A stretch of 64,000 bases of DNA from an uncultured Blautia sp. Its GTDB lineage: Bacteria; Bacillota; Clostridia; Lachnospirales; Lachnospiraceae. The position numbers and the translations under genes are program-made. Under the pieces are notes generated by a model. The model was not told the origin of the DNA and did not search any database. It saw only the letters and a program-made list of their open reading frames with translations. Numbering within the stretch: the stretch's first letter is position 1; each line of letters starts with the position of its first letter. Below, piece after piece: positions 32,076 to 40,791 of this stretch. Location of the stretch: contig CAKRXU010000002.1 of NCBI GenBank assembly GCA_934424575.1, positions 84,781 through 148,780 on the forward strand. The letters are read 5' to 3'.

Positions 32076-32903
32076 CTACATTAAATGATATTTTTCAAAT
32101 GCTTTTTTTATTCCATCTTCTGTCACGGACGGGCAGATCACGTCGGCGATCTTCTTCATCTCCTCACTGCCGTTTTCCATGCAGACACTTAATCCTGCGA
32201 TTTCCAGCATTTCCTTGTCATTCATACTGTCGCCGAAGCCGACCGAATCTTCCAGGGAAATCCCCAGATGTTCACATACTTTCAGCACACCGGTTCCTTT
32301 GTCAAATCTGCGGCTTATGATCTCGCCGTTTACAAACCCGCCTCTCGGCTCCTGGATACAGAAGGAAAAATCATCCTTCAGTTCTTCCCGGCAGATCTCA
32401 AGACTTTCCATAGACGGGCTCATAACGACCATCTTGTATACTGCCTGCCCCTTGTAGGCTTCCATTGGTAAGATATTCAGATCCTTCTCGATCTGTTCCT
32501 GCCAGCGGAGCATTTCACTGTTTCCCCCTTCGTTTGCATGTTCTCTGAGGAAGTTCTTGAAGCCGTCATCTGTAAAAGCTCCCTCCACGCACTCGATCGT
32601 CCGGAAGATCCCGTTTTCTTTCAGAAGCTGGCTCATGTGGTCACGTTCTTCGTCTGTCATCGGGCTGTCATAGATCACTTCATCTCTGCACACCACATAT
32701 CCGCCGGAGCTTGCCACAACTCCGTCAAATCCGTATTTCAGAAGTGGGGACAGCATTGCATAATTGCGTCCTGTGCAGAGAAAAACATAATTTCCTGCTT
32801 CCTGTGCTCTCCTGATCGCTTCCAGGGCAGAAGCCGGAGGCACATTGGTTCCCGGCTCTGTCAGTGTTCCATCAATATCCAGAAAAATAGCTTTTGGTTT
32901 CAT
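32076..32903 (-). CDS. Cof-type HAD family hydrolase
   Basis: 275 residues. HAD motif I is FLDIDGTLTEPG, motif II follows the FLCTGRNY segment, the C2-type cap is inserted, and motif IV is VGFGDSMNDKEMLEIAG. The family dephosphorylates sugar phosphates and other small phosphates. It is the first unit of the LacI-controlled regulon, with the same promoter and operator layout as the PTS gene, so removal of an accumulating sugar phosphate is a reasonable guess. Confidence 0.88.
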   Translation of the reverse strand: MKPKAIFLDIDGTLTEPGTNVPPASALEAIRRAQEAGNYVFLCTGRNYAMLSPLLKYGFDGVVASSGGYVVCRDEVIYDSPMTDEERDHMSQLLKENGIFRTIECVEGAFTDDGFKNFLREHANEGGNSEMLRWQEQIEKDLNILPMEAYKGQAVYKMVVMSPSMESLEICREELKDDFSFCIQEPRGGFVNGEIISRRFDKGTGVLKVCEHLGISLEDSVGFGDSMNDKEMLEIAGLSVCMENGSEEMKKIADVICPSVTEDGIKKAFEKYHLM

Positions 32904-32934
32904 AGATCTTTCATTTCTCCCTTTTATATTAATA

Positions 32935-32948
32935 TGTAATCGTTTTCA
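32935..32948 (-). promoter_or_regulatory. LacI/CcpA-type operator downstream of the HAD promoter
   Basis: TGAAAACGATTACA (minus strand), identical to the operator at 32024-32037. It lies at the predicted transcription start. Confidence 0.78.
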
Positions 32949-32956
32949 TTAATTTT

Positions 32957-32985
32957 ATTATATTTCCTGTCGATATATTTGTAAA
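32957..32985 (-). promoter_or_regulatory. HAD gene promoter
   Basis: TTTACA (32980-32985), 17 bases, TATAAT (32957-32962) on the minus strand. Confidence 0.8.
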
Positions 32986-33031
32986 CTGGCGTTTTATATA
33001 ATATTTTCATTATCTTTTTGTACATAATATA

Positions 33032-33045
33032 TGAAATCGTTTTCG
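33032..33045 (-). promoter_or_regulatory. Upstream LacI/CcpA-type operator of the HAD gene
   Basis: CGAAAACGATTTCA (minus strand), one mismatch to the box, 97 bp centre to centre from the downstream operator. Confidence 0.65.
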
Positions 33046-33099
33046 TTTCTGTTTCATAAAACTGAATCAGAAGGAACCGTTCACTCCTTCCACATATGC

Positions 33100-33150
33100 A
33101 AAAAAAAGAAATGGCTTCAGTCCTGTACGAACAGAACATCTGCCATTTCC
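33100..33150 (-). terminator. Terminator of the marR-ABC operon
   Basis: GAAATGGC pairs with GCCATTTC, followed on the minus strand by a run of eight T. It lies 29 bases past the ABC stop. Confidence 0.85.
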
Positions 33151-33178
33151 CTTTGTCGTATGGTGATCTTTTATTTTT

Positions 33179-35077
33179 TTATGAAAGTTCCAGTTTACCG
33201 GTATAAAGCTGATAATAAGTTCCCTTCTGTTTGATCAGGTCCTTATGGTCACCTCGCTCGATGATCTTTCCGTGTTCCAGAACGATGATCGCATCGCTGT
33301 TCCGGATCGTAGAAAGTCTGTGCGCGATAACAAATACGGTACGACCTTTCATCAGGTTGTCCATACCCTGCTGAACAATGCTCTCTGTACGGGTATCGAT
33401 GCTTGAAGTTGCCTCATCAAGAATGAGTACCGGCGGGTCTGCAACGGCTGCCCTGGCAATGGAGAGAAGCTGTCTCTGCCCCTGGGATAATTCCTCGCCG
33501 TCACCACTTAACATGGTGTCATATCCCTTCGGAAGCATCTGGATAAACTGATCTGCATGGGCAAGTTTTGCTGCTGCATAGATTTCTTCGTCTGTAGCAT
33601 CCAGCTTACCATAACGGATGTTGTCACGGATCGTTCCGGTAAACAGGTGTGTGTCCTGAAGAACGATACCGAGCGAATGTCTCAGATCATCTTTTTTGAT
33701 CTTTGTGATATTGATTCCATCATAACGGATCTTTCCATCCTGGATATCGTAGAAACGGTTGATCAGGTTGGTGATCGTTGTTTTTCCTGCTCCGGTAGAA
33801 CCTACAAATGCAAGTTTCTGGCCCGGTTTCGCATAGAGGCTGATGTCGTGGAGAATCGTTTTATCCTCGTTATAACCGAAAGTCACATCCTCGAATCTCA
33901 CATCACCTTTAAGTTCCGTGTAAGATACAGAACCGTCTGCGGAATGCGGATGTTTCCATGCCCACATACCTGTTCTCTCCTTGCACTCTATGATGTTTCC
34001 ATCGGCATCTTTTTTTGCATTGACGAGAGTTACATAGCCTTCGTCATCCTCCGGCTTCTCATCGATCAGGTTAAAGATACGCTCTGCACCGGCAAGTGCC
34101 ATGACGATGGAGTTAAACTGCTGAGCCACCTGCATGAACGGCTGTGTAAAGCTCTTGGTAAACTGCAGGTAAGAAGCCATGACACCAAGTGTGATCCCTC
34201 CAACTCCTGCAACGGAAAGGATCCCGCCGAGAACTGCTGTCAGGACAAACTGCAGGTTTCCGATGTTTCCGATGACCGGTCCCATCATGTTACCATATTT
34301 ATTTGCCTGTGCCGCACTCTCAAAAAGCGCCTCGTTCAATTTGTCAAATTCCTCTTCGGATTTCTTTTCATGGTTGAAAACTTTGACAACACGCTGTCCG
34401 TTCATACGCTCTTCGACAAAACCTGTCACATCTGCGAGGGACATCTGCTGTCGAACGAAATATTTTCCACTCTTTGCACCGATCTTACCTGTGACAAACA
34501 GCATCAGGAAAATGATCAGGACTGCCAGGATCGTGAGCAGCGGGCTCAGAACCAGCATGGAAATAAAGGTAACAACAATCGTAAACAGTGCCATCAGTGC
34601 CTGCGGGATCGCCTGGCTGATCATCTGTCTCAGGGTATCCGTATCATTCGTATAAAGGCTCATGATCGAACCGTTTGTATTCTGGTCAAAATAGCGGATC
34701 GGCAGAGTCTGCATATGCTCAAACATATCGTCTCGCACTTTCTTTAAGACGCCCTGTCCGATATATACCATCATTCTGGTATAGATAAAAGTCGCAGCAA
34801 CACCTGCCAGGAAGACACATCCCAGAACCGTCAGTGCCTTATAAAGTCCGGCGAAATCCGGGTTCTTCTGTCCGATCAGAGGAAGGATAAAATCATCCAG
34901 AAGATATCTCAGAGAAAGAGAAACTGCTGTTGTTGCCACCGCACTGATCAGGATGCAGAAAAATACAAGGATAAACTGAAATTTGTATTTTCCTGTCATA
35001 TATTTCATAAGACGCTTTGCTGTCTGCAGATCTTTCTTTGTCATTCGCGGTTTTTTATTTTTGCTGTTATTACTCAT
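33179..35077 (-). CDS. ABC exporter half-transporter, canonical ATPase subunit
   Basis: 632 residues: six membrane helices (about 30-330) then a nucleotide-binding domain with Walker A GSTGAGKTT, signature LSQGQRQ and Walker B LILDEAT with the catalytic Glu. The signature has Gln in place of the first Gly. It overlaps the preceding ABC gene by 8 bases and would form a heterodimer with it, as in BmrCD/LmrCD-type drug exporters. An insertion around residues 355-390 between the two domains is longer than in most relatives. Substrate unknown. Confidence 0.92.
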   Translation of the reverse strand: MSNNSKNKKPRMTKKDLQTAKRLMKYMTGKYKFQFILVFFCILISAVATTAVSLSLRYLLDDFILPLIGQKNPDFAGLYKALTVLGCVFLAGVAATFIYTRMMVYIGQGVLKKVRDDMFEHMQTLPIRYFDQNTNGSIMSLYTNDTDTLRQMISQAIPQALMALFTIVVTFISMLVLSPLLTILAVLIIFLMLFVTGKIGAKSGKYFVRQQMSLADVTGFVEERMNGQRVVKVFNHEKKSEEEFDKLNEALFESAAQANKYGNMMGPVIGNIGNLQFVLTAVLGGILSVAGVGGITLGVMASYLQFTKSFTQPFMQVAQQFNSIVMALAGAERIFNLIDEKPEDDEGYVTLVNAKKDADGNIIECKERTGMWAWKHPHSADGSVSYTELKGDVRFEDVTFGYNEDKTILHDISLYAKPGQKLAFVGSTGAGKTTITNLINRFYDIQDGKIRYDGINITKIKKDDLRHSLGIVLQDTHLFTGTIRDNIRYGKLDATDEEIYAAAKLAHADQFIQMLPKGYDTMLSGDGEELSQGQRQLLSIARAAVADPPVLILDEATSSIDTRTESIVQQGMDNLMKGRTVFVIAHRLSTIRNSDAIIVLEHGKIIERGDHKDLIKQKGTYYQLYTGKLELS

Positions 35078-36803
35078 CCTCTTCGCCTCCTTTCACCTGA
35101 GATTCGTATACTTCTCTGTAAATTTCATTTGTCTTCAGAAGTTCTTCGGAAGTTCCCACTCCGACGATCTGACCGCCATCCAGAACAATGATCTGATCGG
35201 CATCTTCTATAGAAGAAACTCTCTGTGCAATGATGATCTTGGTCGTATCCGGGATCTCCTCACGGAAAGCTTTACGAATCAGGGCATCTGTCTTGGTATC
35301 TACCGCACTGGTAGAATCGTCAAGGATCAGGATCTTCGGTTTTTTCAGAAGGGCACGTGCGATACAGAGTCGCTGTTTCTGACCACCGGAAACGTTATTT
35401 CCGCCCTGAACGATCATGGTATCGTAGCCATTCGGGAATTCTGTAACGAAACCATCTGCCTGCGCCAGCTTACATACACGTCTTACTTCTTCGTCAGAAG
35501 CATGCTCATCACCCCAGCGGATATTTTCATAGATGGAACCGGAGAAAAGGACGTTTTTCTGGAGCACCATGGATACCTGATCACGGAGCACTTCCAGGTT
35601 GTAGTCTCTTACATCGATCCCTCCAACTTTGACTGCACCGCCGGTGACATCGTAAAGTCTCGGGATCATCTGAACCAGTGTGGATTTGGCACTTCCTGTT
35701 CCACCGATGATTCCGACTGTCTGTCCGGATTTAATATGAAGGTTTACATCTTTCAGCGAAAGATTTCCGCCCTCTCCGGCATAGCTGAAGTTTACATGGT
35801 CAAAAACGATATCGCCGCTCGGAACTTCTCTGACTGCATCAGATCTGTCCTGCATCTCAGGCACTTCATTAAGAACCTCTGTGATACGGTCTGTAGAAGC
35901 CTCTGCGATCATGATCATGACAAATACAAAAGTTACCATATTCAGAGACATCAGGATCTGCAGTGCATAGACGATCACACTTGTCAGCTCACCTGTCTCC
36001 ATGGTTCCAAACACAATACTGCGTCCACCGATCACAGCGATCAGAAGAACGACCGCATACATCATAAACTGCATGGTCGGCGCATTCCATGCAACGATCT
36101 TTTCAGCCTTTGTGAACAGGGTATAAACGTATTTGGATACCCCATGGAATTTATTTACCTCATAATCTTCTCTTACAAAAGCTTTCACTACACGGGCAGC
36201 GTTGACGTTTTCCTGAACGGAATTGTTCAGCTCATCGTACTCGTCAAATACTTTGATAAAATGCGGATGTGCTTTTTTTGCAATGTACATCAGTGCGCCG
36301 CCGAGAACCGGGATCACGACCAGGAACAGAAGTGCGATCTTGACATTGATCAAAAGTGTCATGACCCAGGATAAGATCACCATGATCGGAGCTCTCGCCA
36401 GAAGACGGATACTCATCATGTATGCCATCTGTACGTTTGTGATATCGGTCGTCATTCGTGTGACCAGACCGGATGTAGAAAAATGGTCAATATTTGTGAA
36501 TGAAAAATCCTGTACCTTATAAAAAATATCGTGGCGAAGATTTTTCGCATATCCTGCCGCTGCAACTGCTGCCATATTTCCTGCCTGCACGCCAAAAAAC
36601 AGTGCGAGCATCGCCATTGCGACCAGGATGATTCCCCTCTGTACGATGTATCCCAGATCCCCGTTGGCAATGCCAACGTCGATGATCTTTGCCATCTCCA
36701 GAGGAATGAGCACTTCCATCAGTACTTCGAGAATGACAAGGAGTGGAGCCAGCATGGACTGCTTCTTGTATTCTCTGATGGATTTAAAAAGTGTCTTATT
36801 CAT
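35070..36803 (-). CDS. ABC exporter half-transporter, degenerate-site subunit
   Basis: 577 residues with six membrane helices and an ATPase domain: Walker A GGTGSAKST, signature VSGGQKQRL, Walker B LILDDST. The catalytic Glu after Walker B is Asp, and Walker A has Ala in place of the usual Gly. This is the half expected to form the degenerate site of a heterodimeric exporter. It overlaps both the MarR gene and the second ABC gene by 8 bases, so the three are tightly coupled. Confidence 0.92.
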   Translation of the reverse strand: MNKTLFKSIREYKKQSMLAPLLVILEVLMEVLIPLEMAKIIDVGIANGDLGYIVQRGIILVAMAMLALFFGVQAGNMAAVAAAGYAKNLRHDIFYKVQDFSFTNIDHFSTSGLVTRMTTDITNVQMAYMMSIRLLARAPIMVILSWVMTLLINVKIALLFLVVIPVLGGALMYIAKKAHPHFIKVFDEYDELNNSVQENVNAARVVKAFVREDYEVNKFHGVSKYVYTLFTKAEKIVAWNAPTMQFMMYAVVLLIAVIGGRSIVFGTMETGELTSVIVYALQILMSLNMVTFVFVMIMIAEASTDRITEVLNEVPEMQDRSDAVREVPSGDIVFDHVNFSYAGEGGNLSLKDVNLHIKSGQTVGIIGGTGSAKSTLVQMIPRLYDVTGGAVKVGGIDVRDYNLEVLRDQVSMVLQKNVLFSGSIYENIRWGDEHASDEEVRRVCKLAQADGFVTEFPNGYDTMIVQGGNNVSGGQKQRLCIARALLKKPKILILDDSTSAVDTKTDALIRKAFREEIPDTTKIIIAQRVSSIEDADQIIVLDGGQIVGVGTSEELLKTNEIYREVYESQVKGGEEDE

Positions 36804-37284
36804 CTTTTTGATTTTCCTCCTTATTCATTTCTGACAGATTACACAGCATCTGTCCCAATGCTTTTTTGCAGATCAGAACATCCTCCGGGGCTATCCCTTC
36901 GATCAGCCTTGCCTCTGTTTTCTGGATATGTTCCAGGATCTTAGGCCGCACCTCCTCTGCTTTCGCAGTCGGGACGATCCGCTTCAGTCTGGCATCCTTC
37001 TTCACACTTTCTCTGTAAATGTACCCATGTTTCTCCATGAGCTTAAGAATCCCTGTGACTGTGGATTTCCTGATCTGAAATTCCTCTTCAATATCCTTTT
37101 GATAAAGATCTCTGTGGAGAGATTCCAGAAGAACAAATTTCAGCACATGTTTCTGCATGACCGTCAGCTCATCGTTTGTGATCGCCGATGCCACACTGTT
37201 GGAATCCCGCTTCATCTGATGCGACATCATATGGATCAGCCTTCCCACATGCATATTTGTCAGTTTTTCTTCCGTTTCTTTCAT
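36796..37284 (-). CDS. MarR-family regulator
   Basis: 162 residues. The winged helix includes LTVMQKHVLKFVLL, LYQKDIEEEFQIRKSTVTGILKLMEKHGYI and the wing RESVKKDARLKRIVPT. It is the first gene of a MarR-ABC-ABC operon, the normal layout for a repressor that senses the exporter's substrate. An imperfect dyad just downstream of the -10 (TTAGTTCGCATCCTAACT, 37322-37339) is a likely operator for autoregulation. Confidence 0.92.
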   Translation of the reverse strand: MKETEEKLTNMHVGRLIHMMSHQMKRDSNSVASAITNDELTVMQKHVLKFVLLESLHRDLYQKDIEEEFQIRKSTVTGILKLMEKHGYIYRESVKKDARLKRIVPTAKAEEVRPKILEHIQKTEARLIEGIAPEDVLICKKALGQMLCNLSEMNKEENQKDE

Positions 37285-37321
37285 CGAAACAGCGAGTTCC
37301 CCCTTTCACCGATTCCTTAAA

Positions 37322-37374
37322 TTAGTTCGCATCCTAACTTTTGATATTATACAAATATGATTTTTTAATGTCAA
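37322..37374 (-). promoter_or_regulatory. Promoter and operator of the MarR-ABC operon
   Basis: TTGACA (37369-37374), 17 bases, TATAAT (37346-37351) on the minus strand, followed by the imperfect dyad at 37322-37339. The dyad shares TTAGTTCG with the site in front of the Fur-family gene. Confidence 0.8.
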
Positions 37375-37427
37375 GTTGTTTTATCTATTTTTTTGTGTGA
37401 ACTTTTGTACACAAAAAATGCCCCTCC

Positions 37428-38174
37428 TTACAGGGACATTTTCTGGCTTTCGTATAAAGTCCGGACTTCGTCGGCTCTTGTTCTGTGTGGGAAGCAGATG
37501 TTCCCGAGCTGGCGGACGGGCATGACTCCCATGAGGGAATTTGTCACGAAACATTCATCATAATACATCAGTTCTTCCGGGTAGATCACAGTTTCGTTTA
37601 CTTCAAAATTCTCAAGAACATATTCCCTCAGGATTCCCGGGAGAAGCCCACAGTCCAGCTGTGGGGTGTAGATCTTGTTTTTGCGGACAAAGAAAATATT
37701 GCTGACCGCGCCCTCGCAAATCTGCCCTTTGGTGTTCAGAAAAACTCTCTCCTGGATCCCGGCTGCTGTGGCGGCTCTTTTTTCGAGGATGCAGTCGCCA
37801 TAGTTCAGGGTCTTGTGGTACACAAGCTGAGAGGTTTCATTTCGTTTCACCTTGCTGATATCGGCTACGAATCCCCGGAGATATTTTTCTTCTGTATATG
37901 GATTGCCTCGCATCTGAAAGAGCACGTTTTCGCCGGAAAGAACGACCTTTACCGCTCCGTGCCGTGTTTCCTCTTCACTCTGATCTGCGATAAATTTGTG
38001 GACCGCTTCTTCTGTGACACCCCGCACAGAAGCCGGACCAAATCCAAAAAACGCTGCCGCCCTCTCAAGTCTCCTCAGATGACGGTCAAGCAGGATCGGT
38101 CTTCCCTCTTCTACTGCGATCGTCTCAAATGCACCCAGTCCGAACTGGAACCCCTCATCTAATTTAATGTCCAT
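37428..38174 (-). CDS. pabC: Aminodeoxychorismate lyase
   Basis: A 248-residue PLP enzyme of fold type IV that releases pyruvate from aminodeoxychorismate to give p-aminobenzoate. FGLGAFETI, the PLP Lys in YHKTLNYGD, and the EGAVSNIFF and GLLPGILRE motifs are present. A D-amino acid or branched-chain transaminase is the usual confusion, but the position after pabA and pabB settles it. It is the third gene of the minus-strand pab unit. Confidence 0.93.
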   Translation of the reverse strand: MDIKLDEGFQFGLGAFETIAVEEGRPILLDRHLRRLERAAAFFGFGPASVRGVTEEAVHKFIADQSEEETRHGAVKVVLSGENVLFQMRGNPYTEEKYLRGFVADISKVKRNETSQLVYHKTLNYGDCILEKRAATAAGIQERVFLNTKGQICEGAVSNIFFVRKNKIYTPQLDCGLLPGILREYVLENFEVNETVIYPEELMYYDECFVTNSLMGVMPVRQLGNICFPHRTRADEVRTLYESQKMSL

Positions 38175-38194
38175 ACCGTTCCCCCCATACTTTT

Positions 38195-39556
38195 TTATCT
38201 TAACGCTTCCAGAATCGCCTTCGCTTTCTGGAGCGTCTCCTCATACTCAAACTCCAGATCAGATTCCGCTGTGATGCCGCCGCCTGCGCCGAGGAAATAT
38301 TTCCCGTCTTTGTGAAGGGCAGTGCGGATCACGATGTTGAAATCACAGTCTCCATCCAGGGTCAGATATCCTATAGATCCAGTATACAGATTTCTCTTCC
38401 CATATTCAAGTTCATCTATGATCTCCATCGCACGATATTTCGGAGCACCCGTAATCGACCCGCCTGGAAATGCCGCTTCCAGAAGGTCTACAAAGTTTTT
38501 GCCCTCTTCCAGATCTCCCTCGATGTCAGAGACGAGGTGAAAAACAGTCGCGTATTCTTCTACTGTAAAAAGTTCTGTCACCTTCACACTGCCCGGTTTA
38601 CACACCCGATTCAGATCATTTCGTTCCAGATCGACGATCATCAGGAGTTCACTCTTGTCCTTCTCAGAGTTTTCCAGTTCGGTACGCATCAGAAGGTCTT
38701 CTTCCAGAGTCGCGCCTCTTTTTCGTGTACCTTTGATCGGTCTTGTGTTGACGTGACCTTTTTTCATCTTGAGGAAACGTTCCGGGGAAGCGCAGACGAT
38801 CTGGAAATCGCCATAATCCATGTATCCGCCGAACGGTGACGGATTATTTTTGCGAAGGTCATAAAAAACATCCAGCGGAGCCTTATCACTCTCGATGGTA
38901 AGCTGCTGCGTCATGTTTGTAATGTAGATATCTCCTTCTATAATATAGTGGATCATGTCGTCCACGGCTTTTTTGTATTCTTCTTTTTCGAAGTTCGGTG
39001 TTACGATGATATTGTGAGGAACTCTCTGTTCTTCTTTTCTCTCTGTCCGCTGCCGGATTTTCTGCTCCATTTCCCGGATCTTCTCAGAAGCATCCGCTGT
39101 GATCCCATTTGCAACCAGATATGTTTCTTTCTGGTGACAGTCCTCAATGAGATAGACATCATAAAAGGTCAGCACGGCATCCGGGATCTCCACGAGGTCT
39201 TTTTCCCCGGACGGAACGCCCTGCAGTTTGCGCCCATAATCATAAGAAAAATATCCCACTGCGCCGGAGACCAGCGGAAGCTCGCTCTCATTCTGATCGA
39301 CATGGTCTCTCAGGTAGTTTCGCAGATAATCTTCAAAGGTGATCCCTGTCTCTTCTTTTTCATTGATAAAAAACTTCTCCCTGTCCTTCACCAGTTTGAG
39401 GTACGGGCAGGCTCCAATAATGGAAAATCTTCCAAGGTCATTGACCAGAGAAGAATCCAGGAATACACAATCCTGCTCCAATGCCAGCGCGCGGAAAGCT
39501 TCTGCCACCGGTATATATGTAGTTAATTTTTTGATCTGTCGTTGTTTATGGTACAT
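38195..39556 (-). CDS. pabB: Aminodeoxychorismate synthase component I
   Basis: 453 residues. The chorismate-binding domain has TRPIKGTRKRG, whose Lys (PIKGT) separates PabB from TrpE (PIAGT). MIVDLERNDLNRV, PGGSITGAPK and GAGGGITAESD follow. With PabA it aminates chorismate. The gene starts 106 bases after pabA, more than usual, and is followed by pabC with a 20-base gap. Confidence 0.95.
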   Translation of the reverse strand: MYHKQRQIKKLTTYIPVAEAFRALALEQDCVFLDSSLVNDLGRFSIIGACPYLKLVKDREKFFINEKEETGITFEDYLRNYLRDHVDQNESELPLVSGAVGYFSYDYGRKLQGVPSGEKDLVEIPDAVLTFYDVYLIEDCHQKETYLVANGITADASEKIREMEQKIRQRTERKEEQRVPHNIIVTPNFEKEEYKKAVDDMIHYIIEGDIYITNMTQQLTIESDKAPLDVFYDLRKNNPSPFGGYMDYGDFQIVCASPERFLKMKKGHVNTRPIKGTRKRGATLEEDLLMRTELENSEKDKSELLMIVDLERNDLNRVCKPGSVKVTELFTVEEYATVFHLVSDIEGDLEEGKNFVDLLEAAFPGGSITGAPKYRAMEIIDELEYGKRNLYTGSIGYLTLDGDCDFNIVIRTALHKDGKYFLGAGGGITAESDLEFEYEETLQKAKAILEALR

Positions 39557-39662
39557 AGTTTTTCCTTCCTGTCATTAATCCCTGCTCACTTTTTTGCAGA
39601 AACTGCTATTGTATAAAAATTCATTTTTTCTTCTATATATAAATGCATCATTGCTATATAGC

Positions 39663-40238
39663 TCACGCATTCTCCGCGATCCGGCAGAAATTCTCAAGGA
39701 TCTCATGTCCATACTCCGTAAGAACTGCCTCCGGGTGGAACTGTACGCCGTACAAAGGCAGTATCTTATGAGAGATTCCCATAACAGCTCCATCCTCTGC
39801 CACAGCGTCCACCTGCCATTCTGATGGAACACTTTCCTTATCTACGATCAGAGAATGATATCTCGTCACACGAAACTTCTCAGGAAGCCCGCCAAAAACT
39901 CCCGTCCCCTGATTATGGATCGGTGTAACCTTACCATGCATCGGGCGCTCCCCCTTATGGACAGACGCGCCGCTGCAGAATCCAAGCACCTGATGTCCAA
40001 GACAGACCCCGAGGATTGGAATCCTCCCCTGAAATCTCCTGACTGCTTCCACACACACAGCCGCATCCCACGGACGCTTCGGTCCCGGGGAAAGGATGAT
40101 CCCCTCCGGGTTCATCTCCTCAATCTCCTCCATCGTGATCTGGTCACTGCGCCGCACCAGGATCTTCCGTCCCAGTTCCTCAAAATAAGCTTTGAGATTA
40201 TATACAAATGAATCATAATTATCGATCATTAAATACAT
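39663..40238 (-). CDS. pabA: Aminodeoxychorismate synthase glutaminase component
   Basis: A 191-residue class I amidotransferase. MIDNYDSFVYNL starts the protein, the nucleophile is in LGVCLGHQVLG, and the His-Glu pair is in GVQFHPEAVLTEYG. It could also serve anthranilate synthase, but the neighbours are pabB and pabC. It has a ~110-base leader with an attenuator-like hairpin and is divergent from the folate operon. Confidence 0.94.
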   Translation of the reverse strand: MYLMIDNYDSFVYNLKAYFEELGRKILVRRSDQITMEEIEEMNPEGIILSPGPKRPWDAAVCVEAVRRFQGRIPILGVCLGHQVLGFCSGASVHKGERPMHGKVTPIHNQGTGVFGGLPEKFRVTRYHSLIVDKESVPSEWQVDAVAEDGAVMGISHKILPLYGVQFHPEAVLTEYGHEILENFCRIAENA

Positions 40239-40265
40239 ATTTTTTCCTCCTCATATCGTTGCGTA

Positions 40266-40317
40266 CGAAAAAAAGGGATAACAACCGCGCACAAAAAATG
40301 CACACAGTCGTTATCCC
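40266..40317 (-). terminator. Attenuator-like terminator in the pabA leader
   Basis: GGGATAACAAC pairs with GTCGTTATCCC (one G-U) and is followed on the minus strand by eight T, only ~28 bases before the pabA start and after a candidate promoter (TTGACG 40387-40392, TAGCAT 40364-40369, 17 bases). Its position inside the leader suggests transcription attenuation. No known riboswitch fold was recognised on this strand. Confidence 0.65.
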
Positions 40318-40492
40318 TGATCGGTCCGTAATCTGTGAATCTGTTTTTCTATAAAGTAATTTTATGCTACCACAGCCAGCCTTTGCCGTCAAGGTTTATC
40401 TTTTTTCATCGAATATTGTCTTTTTTTTATCAGTTTGCTGTAAAATGATGCCTTTTTTCGATAAATTTTATCTTTTATATCTCATGCATATA

Positions 40493-40501
40493 TGCTATAC
40501 T
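40493..40501 (+). promoter_or_regulatory. Folate operon promoter (extended -10)
   Basis: TGCTATACT at 40493-40501; no good -35 box. It starts transcription just before the THF riboswitch. Confidence 0.6.
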
Positions 40502-40528
40502 AAACTCGAAATGAATGATATGCAAAAT

Positions 40529-40609
40529 AGGGCTTTATGCGTCAAGTGTTCAGCGAATGGGGAGTTGTCGCTGAAACGAAAAGTACGTCTTACGGTATAG
40601 AGCCCGCAC
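40529..40609 (+). ncRNA. Tetrahydrofolate (THF-I) riboswitch
   Basis: P1 pairs GGCTTTAT with ATAGAGCC. The conserved core GCGTCAAGTGTTCAGCGAATGG, the GTTGTCGCTGAA arm and the TACG..TCTTACGG segment match the THF-I class. It lies upstream of folE-HD-folP-folBK, where end-product control by tetrahydrofolate is expected. Confidence 0.92.
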
Positions 40610-40617
40610 CCGTTGCG

Positions 40618-40697
40618 ACAATATAAGAGGATATCTCATATTGTGTAGGGATACGTTTTTCGACATACGTTCTATCACAATTGGAGATATCTTTTTG
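40618..40697 (+). terminator. Expression platform of the THF riboswitch
   Basis: GATATCTC (40630-40637) pairs with GAGATATC (40684-40691), extended by ATTGTG/CACAAT and followed by TTTTT, forming a terminator. The alternative hairpin ACAATAT/ATATTGT (40618-40644) shares bases with it. This fits ligand-controlled transcription termination. Confidence 0.75.
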
Positions 40698-40791
40698 CTT
40701 TTATAAATCACAGTACTACTTCGACAAAAAAAAGACAATCTCCATGGTATCGTAAATTTTTATTTATATTTCAAGGAGGTTGTCATTTTTT

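Noticed and set aside
33557..36374. Long open frames (396 and 463 codons) antisense to the ABC exporter genes
   Set aside because: Low-complexity Cys/His-rich translations opposite clear ABC genes; no start signals.
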